Source: Adiantum capillus-veneris (Eukaryota > Streptophyta > Polypodiopsida > Polypodiales > Pteridaceae). Taken from it: DNA of 64,000 nucleotides. Location: the NCBI GenBank assembly GCA_014529385.2, contig CM043963.1, positions 110,948,912-111,012,911 of the forward strand. The letters run 5' to 3'. Under the pieces are notes generated by a model. It did no database searches, had not been told where the DNA came from, and saw nothing but the letters and a program-made list of their open reading frames with translations. Both the position numbers and the translations under genes were made by a program. Numbering within the stretch: the first letter of the stretch is position 1; each line of letters starts with the position of its first letter. Shown piece by piece: positions 46,230 through 58,603 of the stretch.

Positions 46230-48889
46230 CACACCATGTATGCTCCCAAAGACTAATTCATATTGAGGACAAGTTACATATATATAGGTGAGACCAAGTT
46301 AGGTAGAGAGCCATATATATCTCCAACACTTCGAGCTCTGTCCAGCGGCGAGAACGTTGGTTTTCAAGGATTCTGAGTAAGGAATGAAAGATCTTGGGAA
46401 TAGGGTTTTTTCTTTGAGAATACAAAGTCGATGCTTCCTAGTACCATCGAGTCTAATTTAGAATGTATGTGGTAATATGTCTGGTTAAGTGCTTGTATAA
46501 AGACTTCACCCCAATAATGAAGATACTCGCGGGGGGGGGGGGTCAGCCCATCTTCTGATCCCTAGCATTGTATCGATCTTCTCACTCTTTCTTTCTCTTT
46601 CTCCTTATATCAATTGGCTTGAGTATTAAGTGATAAATTCTTTTTGTCCAAGTATATTTGATATTGTTATGCGCTCCCGTTTCAGACAACTCTTTTTGAA
46701 TTGTTTTGATTGATTGAGCTGCATACATAGCCTCTTTATATAGGAGATGAAAAGACACATACGAAGAGACATGTCTGTTGATGAAGAGACATGACTCTAG
46801 ACTAAGATTTGTTGTGACTAGTCGTTGTAGAGACATGACCACTAAGAGATGCACCCTTTCAAGGATAGGGTTCTCCAATCTGTTCTGTCTTTGTACATGC
46901 AACATGATCAAGTGCAAGAAGGTAACATATCGATAAAGTATACGTCATAGTTGTGATATTTCCTTCCATTTAAAGTGAGAGCTTTGATTAAAGAAATGAC
47001 TTTTGGTGCTGATAGATTTCTAAGAAAGAATTGAATCTAGAAAATTCTTTAGTCTTTGAATTATCTAGAAGCTTTGTCTTGAACTTTTGTTTCTTGAAAA
47101 ACCTTTTTGTTTTGATTGCTAATCCCATTCTATTACATCATTCAAAGACTTTTTAAAGGATTGTGGCCTAAGTAGGTTGACTACAACAAGAGATGTGATG
47201 TGAGACTTTTGATTGAATATCTTTCAATAATTGCAAAACATTCGGCGAAGAGGAAATCTTTTGAAGGCATTCTTTGATAAGATGTATTTGGTCTCTTGGG
47301 ACAGCCATACCTCTATGGTTACCACCACAAATTGTACATAATCCATCCTTCTTTGAACTCAAAGAAGTAGTTAAAGAAGAGCCTTTTGGGTATTGAAACG
47401 TCAATCTTGAGGAAAATCACATACTTTATGACGATCAAGTGGAACATTTGAAGGAAGTCTGCTTTAAGATTGTCAATCTTGAGAGTAGAACCTTGAAGTT
47501 AAAGAAGGCATTGTTTCTTATTGCCTCAACTGAGACTATTGTTGTTGACTTTTTCTATAACATTCTTTGTAATTGTGATGTGAAAAAACGAGTGTTGTTT
47601 GAAGACCGATCGTTGGGAAGAAAATTCCTTGTAGGGCACTGATTATCACCAAGACCTTCCACATAGGTGATTGAAGCATCCATGGTGGTAGGATTATACT
47701 TGTAAACATCGTCCTTTTAGGTTGGCTAAAGCCCATCGATGAAAATGTAGATTGTAAGAGGGGCTGAGAGTTTCTATTTCTAGAGTTAATTTTTGAAACT
47801 TTGTGATATGCAGCCAAGGAAATAGCTTGGCTCAGAGGATTGAGAGAGCTTTGGGCATGGAAACTCACATTAGCAGATTCAAATTCCTTACTAATAGCAT
47901 GTCATAATTTTTTCCAAGGAGGTCTATGTTTGCCATCAATAACCCGTCATTGCCACAAATGAAATACTGTGAACTAGCACGTGCAACCTTTTTGTTCTCT
48001 ACTAAATCTGTGTTGGACAAGTAGACATCCATTTTGAACAACCATTGGTCTGGTCGCGATGACCATTGTAAGGTTCATGTAGTTTAACATCCAAATACTT
48101 CTTTTGTGTAGCATTTAATATTTGTAAGCTCACAATTGTCTAATTCAATAGTTGGGTCTAGTTCTTTGTGCTCTTCCATAAAAGCTTTGGAAGAAGATCA
48201 CGGAGAAGCACCATGAGGAGTCCGAGAAGCAGTATAGTAAGTATGTGAAGAGGTTTGTGTCTGTAACTACTCTAGGTGAGTATTGATTGATGCAAGGCTT
48301 GTTGAAAGTGCTACAATTCCCTCCTTGAGAACAACAAGAGCATCCTCCTACTGGCCATTGCCATCTTGAACGAGTAACTATGGCACAAAAACTACCTCTG
48401 GAACAGGTTCTAACTTCGGACCTTCTGTGCAAGAGTATTTTTTTGGCAAAAATTCTTCTAGAACCTCATCTTTGTACAAGAGATACGGGATGGGCACTCA
48501 CACATGGTCGTCTTCTAGTTCTTGGGCTGTACCGCGTGCAAGAGAAGAGCGGGAGGCCAACGCTGGAGGTGAAGAGGGGGTGGGCAACATGAGAATTTAC
48601 ACTAAGCTGGCTGAGTGGCATGTTTTTTTAAAAATGACGTTGGTGTCCTTTTTTTGTCAAATGAAAGGTGTCCACACTTGAGTTAATTTTGGGTTAGGCT
48701 AGCCAATTTTGGCAGGCCACTTAATGTGAATTAAATTGGGCCTTTTTATAAATAACTCGTGTTGTTGCCCTGTCATGTAAAAAATAGTAGCATACTACAT
48801 GGAAGAGCAGCCAACGTGGAGGTTTTCAACAACGTACGATTGTGAAGAGGCACACCCCTCTGCCACTAGCGAGGAGGATAGGAAGCATT
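44030..48889. other. Decayed intergenic stretch
   Basis: Only short, broken frames. A G run (46124-46139) then (GA)n (46142-46228), and a G run near 46531. At 44641, AAGGGGGATGATGATATCGCC could be a polypurine tract with an LTR start, but nothing supports it. At 47816-47860 AAKEIAWLRGLRELW resembles a Copia RNase H piece, too short to call. Confidence 0.5.
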
Positions 48890-50830
48890 GAACACGAAGA
48901 AAGACTCAAAGAGCAAGAAGAACAAGAACAAAAAGAAAGCTAAGAACAGAAGATCACAAAAGGAATCTTGAAAGCATCAAAAGAATCTGATAGTTTCAAT
49001 GAGGACAGCTCATCATTTGATTGTTCTTACTTAGATTCAAGTCAAAGAAGAGAAGACACTCATACCATTTAAACTAGTATGACCATGTCAAGAAAAGGGG
49101 CTAGAAGACCAAGGATTTCAAGGAGGTTGGGCAAGCTTTGAAGTTCGAGAGGTTTTCAGGCTATCCATTGAACCCTTGCATTCAAACAACAATGCAACAT
49201 CATCTTTTTGTGAGGTTGTTTCTTAGAACGCTCCAAAGGACAAAGAGTGTTGTTGTATTTGAAAGGGAACTTGCCTAGACATGGTGGTCTACCATACTGT
49301 TGCACAAGGAAGCACCTTCAAAATGGTTCAAATTCAAACACCTCTTCACCTCCTCCTCATGGCTTACATAATAACACAAAGAGGATGTCATCTTGTCTTG
49401 GAATCATGTGAAGGTGACCAAAGAAGACACGTTGGACAACTATTGCTAGATGTTTAAGGATAGTTTTCTACCACACTCTTCTTTCAAGAAAATCACCTTC
49501 AAGCAAAAAGTTGAGCGGTTTTGTTGCGGTCTACCCAAAGAGATACAACCAATTTCCCTACATAAGAAGTTTGGCTCTATTCAAATATTTATTGGTCATG
49601 CAAAGAGGGGTTTCATATGTATGTCGGCACACTGACGTACACTTTGGACAAGCCAGTGTCTAAGAAAATAGGACAAGATTTGTTCAACGGTAACAAGAAG
49701 AAGGGTAGGCAGCAAAAGAAGGAATTAAATAGCATTTCAATAGAGCAGTGTGTTGAGTATTATAGAGAGGACAAGTGTTATGGTTGTGGGGAACAAGGGC
49801 ACATTCTTCGGAAGCACCCTAGAGAAGCACCAAAGGAGTAGGTTGAGGACAAACTACAGACCTTCATAGCAGCAGGATTGTGAGAGCCCTAGACCAAATA
49901 GACAAGAGTGCAAAACTCTACAGAGAATGGGGCAAAGGACATGATCAAGAAGTACTTATAATATTTGATGGAGGAGCCAAGGCCAACTTCATCTTGATTG
50001 AACTGGTGGTTCGATTTAGAATCATGCCTAAAGAAATGGGACCACTGATAAAGACAGTTCTTGGAGCATTAAATATGTTTCCATTATACCTATCATAGGA
50101 AAATTTTGGGTGCATTGTCACGGGTATTTAGGGCACAAGGCCTTTTACATCATCCCTTGAGATGGGTGTGAAGTATTTTTTGGGATCCCTTGACACCACA
50201 AGAATGACGTTGTGGTTGATTGTTGGGCGAGAAAGGCCACTTTGAAGAACGAGAAAGGCAAAGAAATTACTCTTGATGCAAAATTAAATGGCGAGTGTGT
50301 CCCACTTGTATTGGCTTTGGCCATTTCAAAATCAATGAAATCCAGTCTCTTTGTTTACTCATTCTACTTGAACAAACTTAATGAAAAGAAGATCTCAAAT
50401 CTGTTCGACTTGGGAAAAGAACGAAAGAAATTTTTGCAAGCTCAAGCTGACCGTTTCTCTAAGGATTTTCTTGGAGAGCTTCTTGAAGATCATACGATTT
50501 ATTTGATACCTAGAAATTTCCCACAAAACCAGCCACCTTATACAGTATGTAGAACCCAGAATGAGGAAATCATGAACCAAGTGAAAGAACTTCTAGAAAA
50601 GAATCCTAATCTAGCCTACTATATCACTTTATTGTTCACCAATGCTACTAGTGTTAAAGAAAAATGGACCTTGGAGAATGTGAATTGAGTACAAAGATCT
50701 CAACAAAATCACCATCAAGAACAAGTTTCCAATACCCAAGATTGATGATATAATTGATATTTTACAGGGTTCTACGTGTTTCAGACTTTTTTCAAAGCTT
50801 AGTATGTGATAATATGGACCTTTCCAGGTA
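48890..50830 (+). pseudogene. Decayed Ty3/Gypsy gag-pol remnant
   Basis: Read in shifting frames: Lys-rich gag N-terminus (~48900), TWWSTILLHKEAPSKW (~49285), EDVILSW...KEDTLDNYC (~49383), VERFCCGLPKEIQPISL (~49511), a damaged knuckle CYGCGEQGHILRKHP (49779), a protease-like FDGGAKANFI (~49965), then MLLVLKKNGPWRM and LNKITIKNKFPIPKIDD (50641-50805), the start of Gypsy reverse transcriptase. Many stops and shifts. It ends abruptly about 125 bp before the GA tract at 50932. The order gag-knuckle-protease-RT fits Gypsy. Confidence 0.75.
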
Positions 50831-50929
50831 AAGGAAAAGATAAATGATGTGTTATAGGCTTGGAAACTCCAAGTGAGAAATCAATAGCAACACAGGAATA
50901 ACATATGAAAATAAATGAACTGAACTTGA

Positions 50930-50931
<2 letters not shown>

Positions 50932-51007
<76 letters not shown>
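50932..51007. repeat. (GA)n tract
   Basis: About 38 GA units just downstream of the truncated Gypsy remnant. Confidence 0.95.
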
Positions 51008-51012
<5 letters not shown>

Positions 51013-51956
51013 TCGTCACAACATGGCATACTTTCGAGTCAAGACGCATTGACTCCAAAGACTAACGCCCCTTTTCTTTATTACTGCTTTGCAAAGTTAC
51101 GACTCCTTGAGGATCCTCTTCTCTAAGAGTCTGCATCCATATACCCTCCGGAGTGAGGTCTAAAGTGTCCTTATAAACAATATAAGGGATGCCCAACATC
51201 ATAAATTCTAAGAGCATTAATCCCCAAAAGCAATTGCACCAAAATCTCACGTAAAAATTTGATACAAATAGCCAGTGCAAAATGCCAAAATCTGTATAGC
51301 CTACCACGTTAGCATGTCATCACAATTTATGTGAATCAGCTAGACCTCAAGCTTTTGAAATTTATAGGGTTTTAGGCCCCTTAGTTGGTGCTCCATAAGT
51401 TCTTAAAGTTTTGCTTTAGGTTTTTAAAATCTCAACCCCTTTTTAGGCCCCTTGACAACAACTTCTTTAGTCCTCTCAACCATTTCCTTAGTTGGGCATG
51501 CCACGTCCCCAACTTGTGACATTCCTTGCTCCTAAAAGAATTATAGCTTCCCTCAATTACACCTGAAAAACAGCCAAGGGATAGAGGCTTTCTTTAGTAG
51601 ATATGGAATTTACGTACCCATGCACCAGACTTAAGAAATCCAACACTTCTACAATGGCATGAGTCACTGATCAATCACATTTTTGTGAAGGGTCTTAGAT
51701 ACGAATCATGATCATTGTAATATATTTAGCAATCACATTTGGATCGTGCCGATCTTTTGAAGGATGTCTTGATCTCTCAAATCTTGTTGTTATCATCAAA
51801 TCTATATCCTTTCTTTTCACATTTCAAGCAAACTATGCCCATGACCATCCCCGCAAGACTATACATTCATAGAGAATGCAGCTCACAAATCACACACTTA
51901 GTTCACATCGAGCACTATGTTTCAATCATTCAATCTAGCCATCTGATCCTGTCTAG
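51008..51956. other. Intergenic stretch, nothing recognised
   Basis: AT-rich, unique-looking, short frames only. Confidence 0.5.
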
Positions 51957-52158
51957 AACTCTTGATGCACCTAGATCCCTATGTAGCCATCTTATCATTT
52001 CGGAACTCTTGATGCACTCATCTAGATCCCTATGTAGACATCTTATCTTTTCAAAACACTTGATGCACTCATCTAGATCCCTATATAGCCATTTTATCAT
52101 TCTCGAACTTTTGGTGCATCAAGATTTCAGTCTCATCTAGATTGAAATCTTGATGCAC
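51957..52158. repeat. ~51-bp minisatellite with terminal 16-bp inverted repeat
   Basis: Units begin at 51957, 52004, 52055 and 52106 (AAC-CTTGATGCACTCATCTAGATCCCTATGTAGCCATCTTATC type). GTGCATCAAGATTTCA (52114-52129) pairs perfectly with 52143-52158. The plus frame stays open over the units (repeating MHSSRSL), a by-product of the 51-bp period. Confidence 0.85.
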
Positions 52159-52943
52159 TAGAATCTCATTCAGTTCTCATTCCCTTAGCCATCACGTCTA
52201 GATATCGTTGATCTCTAGTAGATGTCTAGATGCACGAAGTTCAATGGGAGTTCAATACATTCATGAAATAAAATGATGTAGACATTTCATTTTTCTCTAT
52301 ATGTCTCTGAGAATACACACATGAAAGAGTGCATATTTTCATAACGTCATTTTGCAAAATATTGTCAGCTTGTCGGTATCTCTAAAATCTCAACGAGAAA
52401 TTAGTTACTTTATTCAATCTAGGAAATCTATAAAAAGGAGTGGCTCTCCACTTGTGTACGCGACACCGCACCAGATTCAACAATCTAATCATTTTTTAAC
52501 ATTTGGCATAAATAATGGTAATAATTCAAAAGAATCAATGTACAACTACAAACTAAAAAGAATTTGCAAACTTCTCTTCCCTCCAACCACTTCGCATAGA
52601 GAACCAAAAAGGGCCCTTGACAAAATCATCCGGTGGACCTAGCTTACCTTTTTGTTCTTTACTTGTGTCATGTGACCTGTGGGTACTAGGTAGCCCCGTT
52701 GGTCTCTTATGTCCACTTGCACCTCAATTTGAATTGTGTGAATTCTTTGATGAACCATTAGCTGATTCCCTTACTTGTTTGTAATACTCGCATGCACTAT
52801 TAGCTGATTTCCTTACTTCTTTAGAATCCTCCCATGAACTATCATTCGGTTCCTTTGGTTCTTTCTTTTCCTTGGAAGACTCTCCCTCCATTGAGGTGGA
52901 CATTGGCTTGTGTGTAGGATAGGTTAATTAATCGGCATGCACA

Positions 52944-53380
52944 TCAAAACCTTTCTTGGAATGTCCCATAAGCCTCTAAATGGAGTGAGACTTTTGTTAT
53001 AGACAATACCGCCATATCCCTTTTTGAAATCCATAGCAAAAACTCTTTATTTGGTCCTTTAGAGTGATCCTTTGAAATGAGGACACTAGCAAATAGGTAC
53101 CCCCAAAAACTTTGACAGTAATTATCCAAAGTGTCTTTCTTATTCATTCTCAGATGATGCCAAGACACGATGATATCTTCTTCATATTCTTCATTATCAA
53201 GGAAAAAGTGAAAATTGTCTTGAATTTTACCCACTTCTTAGGTGCTTCTTTGTGCAACAACAAAGTAGACCACCATGTTTGTGAGTTTCCTTTCAAGTAC
53301 CTTGGAGTGTTCCAAGAGTGGTGGAACATGGATCGTGATCCATGTCCCCTCAACTCTAAACCTAGATACTTTTGGTGCAA
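52944..53380 (-). pseudogene. Decayed Gypsy gag remnant, second copy
   Basis: Two minus-strand frames, TWWSTLLLHKEAPKKWVKFKTIF and then EEDIIVSWHHLRMNKKDTLDNYCQ, align with the plus-strand remnant at ~49285-49450, in the same order but opposite orientation. 52650-52940 continues with Ser/Glu/Asn-rich sequence on the same strand. No protease or RT follows. Confidence 0.65.
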
Positions 53381-54455
53381 AAGAGCCCCCTTAAAAGCGC
53401 TATAATGATTGCCCTAATTATAGTTTCAAATTTTTTCTAAACATGGATCGCAATCCATGTACCCCAACTTGCCAAACAGTGGAAAAAAGCATATACACAG
53501 TTGGATCTAGCCTCGGAAAATGTGCCTTGCAAAATTTGGAAAAATGGACCTATGAACACCCAAAAACCATAGGGAAACAAAAAATCAGTCTGCAAATGGT
53601 CATTTTAACCCATGAAGTGTAAACTTGATCTGAATACAAGAATTTGTTGACCTATAGCTTGGGGAACATGCATAGGTCCAGTAACATTTCAATTTTTCAG
53701 TGTTTGGATGTATAAAGTGGTATATGTGGCACAATTAAGCAATTTTAGAGTGCAAGTGCCAAAGTCTGTGAATTTGGTCAAGGTAATGTACTTAAGAAGT
53801 TGGTATTCTCAGTGTATCAAAAATAGTTCAAAAAATGCTTGGCAAATGGGCCAAACTTGCCAAAAGGCCCGAGATGGTCAAACAAGCCCCAAAAATTGTG
53901 AAAATGGACAGATAGATGGAATTGGGACTGGACTTCAACTCTCAATCATCATATTTGCAAAATATCAAATAATACAACCATAGAGACATATCAAGTATGG
54001 GATCAAAAATCCAATATGACAGAGTCGAACCAAATTGGGCCATAAACTAGGAAATTGGATAAACTTAGGAAAAATTTGTCCAAATCTAAAAAGATTTCAC
54101 CAGTGTATTAGGATAGGCTATAGTAACATGTGTACCAAGTTTCACCCCAAAAGGCTTCCAAACATGGATTATGATCCATGTATTTTTTCCACTTTTCTAG
54201 ACCAAAATCTCATCATCAGGTCCTAATTACCAAATAAAGCCTAACCCTATAGTATCAAGTCATTTGGATTCCAAAACCTTAACCAAAGTTCCAAAATTCT
54301 CTAACTCTACATTTTTTTTTTCAAGAATTGGCATAAATATGAAACTAGAGATCCAAATCCAAAAAGTTCTAGAACATAGTATCTCCATATCATTCTCTAT
54401 TAGATGGTATCATTAAAAGTCCAAAATGTGTTCCAACATGGATCACGATCCATGT
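53326..54455. repeat. Four dispersed 20-bp palindromes ACATGGAT...ATCCATGT
   Basis: At 53326-53345, 53441-53460, 54162-54181 and 54436-54455. The outer eight bases on each side are invariant except position 13 of the second copy (CAATCCATGT). Three are preceded by a similar short context ending CTAA or TCCA. Confidence 0.8.
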
Positions 54456-55890
54456 ACCTCTGTCACAAACCTGACGTGTAACCATATGACCTAGTGTCTA
54501 TAGCTATTCTAGATGCACTGATTAAGTCTGGTAAAATTTGGACTTATTTTGATCAGGTTATACTCATTTTTTAGTTTATGGTCAAGTTTGTGTTTTTTCA
54601 ACTTTCTCAATAACTTTTTGGCAAATTTCAGGAGCTAATCAATTGGTTTTGATACTATAATGCCTCAAAGAAGAGCTTAGAAATAGTGGGAAGAAGCTCC
54701 CCATGAAGTCATTGGCATATCCTCAAATGAGAAAGCACACGTATCTGGCACAAAAGTGAAAACTACCATCTTTACAAGGGATTTTTGGACCTTACACTAA
54801 CAAAGAGAGGTGCTCAAAGGCTCTAGATGTCTGCAACTCGATACATTTTTTTGACCTTGCCATCGGGTACCTACTTCTAGAGAACCCATGAGCTCATGAG
54901 CACCATACAATACAATGGTGAAGCAACATTGATCGACAAACATGATGTGATAGTCAAAGTGTAAATCACTGATGATTTGATCAATTAAGCACTCTAATAC
55001 CACCTAGAAACCATAATCTTCTATTGTGAGGGCCATGCCGGGGACCACCAACTATACCATCTCCAAATGAATACACCGTGATCTCCAACACCCCTCCCGC
55101 TTGAGACCGACACCAAGACAGGAATCCTCCTGCTCTTTGATGCCAACTCAACGGGGTGATAACATTCACTTTCTCTCAAATGGATTCTTTAACCCGAAGC
55201 ACCTTTGCTTACCGGTCCCACTTTCCAATCAAAGTCATCAGACTAACTTTGAACTCAACCTTCCAGGGTCAATCGATGGGAGTTCTCTAATTCACCCTTG
55301 GTTCAAGGTCACTGACACTTTTTTCCCGGTTATGACCGAGCACAACTGTCAATGCGTTCCCCTAAGGTGAGTGTATTATAATCTACACGAATCCCTCAAT
55401 CCCAAGTTTCTCTCATGCTTCGTAGATCGGAAACCTTTTTCCCCGCTCAAGACTTAATTGCTAAGACAACATAAAATTGGGTTCAACTTTCCAGCCAACA
55501 AATTAACCCTCCAGGATTTGCCCGCCCACCGAACCGTTTGACAAATGTACCTTCCCAAGGTAATACTATGATACTAGAAAATAACATTCCAATTATGTCA
55601 AACCAAGAATACATTTCAAGCATTTGAAAGCAGCATGCAAATTGTTGCATACCCTTGAAAATGTGCATTTATCAGGTCATTCCCACCTTTCTCCATTATG
55701 GAATATTTTTCTTCCTTTTTCCTGTAATATTAGTAAAATTATCTAGTTATCTGTCAAGCAATCACATATACTCCTCTAGGAATATTGTGCGCGTATGTCG
55801 CACGTGTCAATGCAAGGAACTTGCCGATACACCGTGTGCGAGCCACAAATGGCTCCAAGCATACAACAAGACTAAACTAGTAAACTCAAA
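54456..55890. other. Intergenic stretch, nothing recognised
   Basis: No supportable gene. The right part may already be LTR sequence of the element ending at 56389. Confidence 0.4.
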
Positions 55891-55899
55891 GAAGGCAAT

Positions 55900-56389
55900 G
55901 GTGTGTCACTCACCGCTCTACACTTGCTTCGTGGAGGATTCCTCGCCGCGAAGAAGAAGGAGCCGCCGCTTTGCCGCGCTCAACCGCTTCGCCGCCGTCG
56001 TGCCTTCGTAATGCTCGATCGCCCACACACACACTCTCTCTCTCTCTCACACACATACACACACACACACACAAGGAGGTGAAGAAGAAGAAGATGGAGA
56101 TGGAGCAAGAGCACTCTTCTATTGCACAAATGAGAGAATGAGTGGATTTTAGGTTTAGTTGACTTTTATATGAGCTCGCTCCATTCACACTTGGGCGCCC
56201 ATGCTTAGCCAACTAATCCCTTGAATGTTCCAGTTAGAGTGTGCCTCTCATCGGCGATCACTCTTACCCTTTTCCTATTGGACCGACAAGCCCGGTACCT
56301 GACTCTACCAAATAAATAATATAATGTCCGCCGTAGGTTAGAACGTCCGTCGTAGCTGATAGGGTGTCCGTGAGCCGTGAGGGTTAACA
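55900..56389 (-). repeat. LTR end of a truncated retrotransposon
   Basis: The right end is well defined: on the minus strand AGGAAGGGGGGCA (56390-56402, polypurine tract) is followed by TGTTAACCCTCACGGC, an LTR start. CATATAAAAG at 56163-56172 is a plausible TATA box ~220 nt in. A (TC)n/(AC)n tract lies at 56034-56073. The left limit given is arbitrary. 56403-56500 could be the last internal bases of the element, but no coding domain survives. Confidence 0.5.
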
Positions 56390-56402
56390 TGCCCCCCTTC
56401 CT

Positions 56403-57442
56403 GATGTAGATTCCGTCCTCGGAAGCTATTGAGTTGAAGCTCGTTCGTCGAGGTGGAAGAGCATTTGAGATGAATGTCCTTAGCCTTCTTCAGTCACTGC
56501 AAAATCAAACAACATTGGCACAGTAATTGCATTCTCACAAGCGATTAAAAAGCATATGTAGTTTTAGGCAGACAAATTGATTGGTAACAGAATTTTAAAC
56601 AATTTGTCAGCAATAAACATTAAATTGCAATGTAATCAAATGCATAAATAGATGTAAAGGTAAAAAATTAAACAAGTCTGGGGTCGCTAATTTAATGGTC
56701 GAAAGGCACTAGAGATCGACTATTAATACCATGGGTAAGCTTCTTAATTTTCTCTGGTCAATTAAGTTGTTTAATCGTGAGAGCCAAGTATTTCATGTTG
56801 GAGGGCTGACTAGAGGCTATACCTAAAAGACCTTGTAGTTAAGCTACGATAAAAGGAATTTCTCATGAAATCATCGCCTGACTGATTACTTTTTCTTTGA
56901 CCCCCCAAAGTCTTTTCACAGTGATTCAATTTTGATGTGTGCTTATTTTGTATGCCTTGGGTTTTTTGCTTTTCAAGGAAAAGCGTCCACATTGGGAACC
57001 TCTTGGGCTCTAGTACCATAGGCGATACATGTGAGTGAAGTACCCAATCAAGCTGAGATTTCTCTTCCAGCTTAAGATTTTACAATGTGGCACTTTGATT
57101 TTTTGTTTGTTTATTTTCAGCATTTTAATTTTGTAACTTTGGGGGGTCATATAACACTGATACACCTCCCCAGGCTCATCACACTAGTAAACTCCCTTTA
57201 TAATACTTAAGCTAAAGGTCAATAGGGTCAAGCCCTAGTACATTTCACACAATGCTGCCTAAATCGAATTAAGAACCTAAGTAACCATTGATTATTAGGA
57301 AGGCATTCCCCATGGTATTAAGAGAAGATCTCTAACACCTAACTTGGTCAAACTAGCTTAGTCGGACTGCTTGATTTTTAAACCTAGACAAGTGATTATG
57401 ACAAAAAATTACATTGAATTAAATGTTTGTTACTAAGCAAAT
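56403..57442. other. Unassigned stretch between two LTR ends
   Basis: AT-rich with no gene. It may include the truncated interior of the element above and old flanking DNA. Confidence 0.4.
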
Positions 57443-57443
57443 G

Positions 57444-57998
57444 TGTTGGATATTATGCTACCAATCACAATCAAAGCAGACAATCATAGATGCAAAAAAG
57501 ATAAGGGGCAATGCTAATGGACAAGAAACACTTGTTTGTGTTGATGGTCGCGCTTGATTTGAAGAGTGAGTCGAGATAAAGATTCCATGAAGGTCCAAAT
57601 CCTAACAACAGCAACACGCTCCTGTACACACTAGGAAACACAAGGAATACCTCTAGGAGGCACATCAGTGGGAAAAAAGAACTTTGCTAATCACTCAACT
57701 CTAAAACAGAAACACTCCTATTGTATTAATCCTACCTACCCTCCATCACTCGAGTGATGGGGATCAAAGGTATTTTATGACATAGGTTTCTGTTTCAGTG
57801 TACCGGATGTGAAAGTGTAGGTCTGGGTCAATGTTTTGACTTTTATTGTGCACTCGTTTGCTAATTCCTCTTGCTCTTTATTATTTTTGTTTTTTGTGAG
57901 TATAAGGCTTTATATGTACATTCCCTAAGATTGGGAGATTGAGAGGTCAGGGAGGAAGGTTGAGAGGAGAGTGAGTGAATGATGACTGTCAGCAAACA
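57444..57998 (-). repeat. Probable 3' LTR of the Gypsy element
   Basis: Right end certain: on the minus strand GGAAGGGGGGAG (57999-58010) precedes TGTTTGCTGACAGTC. CATATAAAG (57908-57916) is a likely TATA box. The left end is a guess at TGTTGGATATTATG (57444), which would give 555 bp with ATCCAACA as the LTR end. An 18-bp perfect palindrome CCATCACTCGAGTGATGG lies at 57743-57760. Confidence 0.55.
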
Positions 57999-58105
57999 CT
58001 CCCCCCTTCCTTGGGTAGATCATGTCGTTTGAAATGAGCTTGTCACCCTTTGAAACCAATTGTTCCAGTTGGTAATAGGTGGAGATTTTTTCCAGTAGTT
58101 TTCTC

Positions 58106-58600
58106 TTACCTTAGGTGCCTCATCGAGTTGCATGGTAAGGTACTCTCCCAGGATCGGACTTGAAGTGGTTCATCAGGTGATTCTTGAACACTGGGAAGTG
58201 TGGATTCCTTTGTAGCTTTATGGAGGTCCACTATTGTACGTGGAGGCTGTGGAGAAGATTTTACCTCTATGGATGCATTATATGAGGAGCTAGAAGCTTC
58301 ATGGGACTCCCCCCTTCCTGAGCTAGGTGGAACAAATTGTTCTTTCTTCGGTACCCAAACTAGCTCTGGAGCGGGTGTGTAGCATTCTATGATTTTTTTC
58401 TTTCCACGGTTGTTAATTTGTTTTGGAGCTACAGGATTGAGCTCACATGGGCCCGGTGACAAGTAAGAGCACAATTTACGTTTTGGCACCCAAATTTGAT
58501 CATTTCCTTGATAGTAGCCTTGGGCTTCCAATAGTCGTTTAGGAATCCAGCGCCACGTTTTCTTATATTTCTTGGAGCGAGTGGAACGTTTCTTACAAGG
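58106..58600 (-). pseudogene. C-terminal tail after in-frame TAG, WVPK repeats
   Basis: Continues the protease frame past the TAG at 58604-58606. Spaced motifs KTFKWVPKA (before the stop), WRWIPKRLLEAQGYYQGN, DQIWVPKRKLCS and LVWVPKKEQF form a W-[VI]-P-K repeat every ~20-50 residues, followed by a Ser/Pro-rich end. Function unknown. Confidence 0.5.
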
Positions 58601-58603
58601 CTT

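Noticed and set aside
47800-47870. AAKEIAWLRGLREL as Copia RNase H
   Set aside because: Only about 15 residues match; neighbouring RNase H and RT motifs are absent.
55910-56212. 100-aa minus-strand frame as a host gene
   Set aside because: Runs through the (AC)n/(TC)n tract within the LTR-like sequence; no domain.
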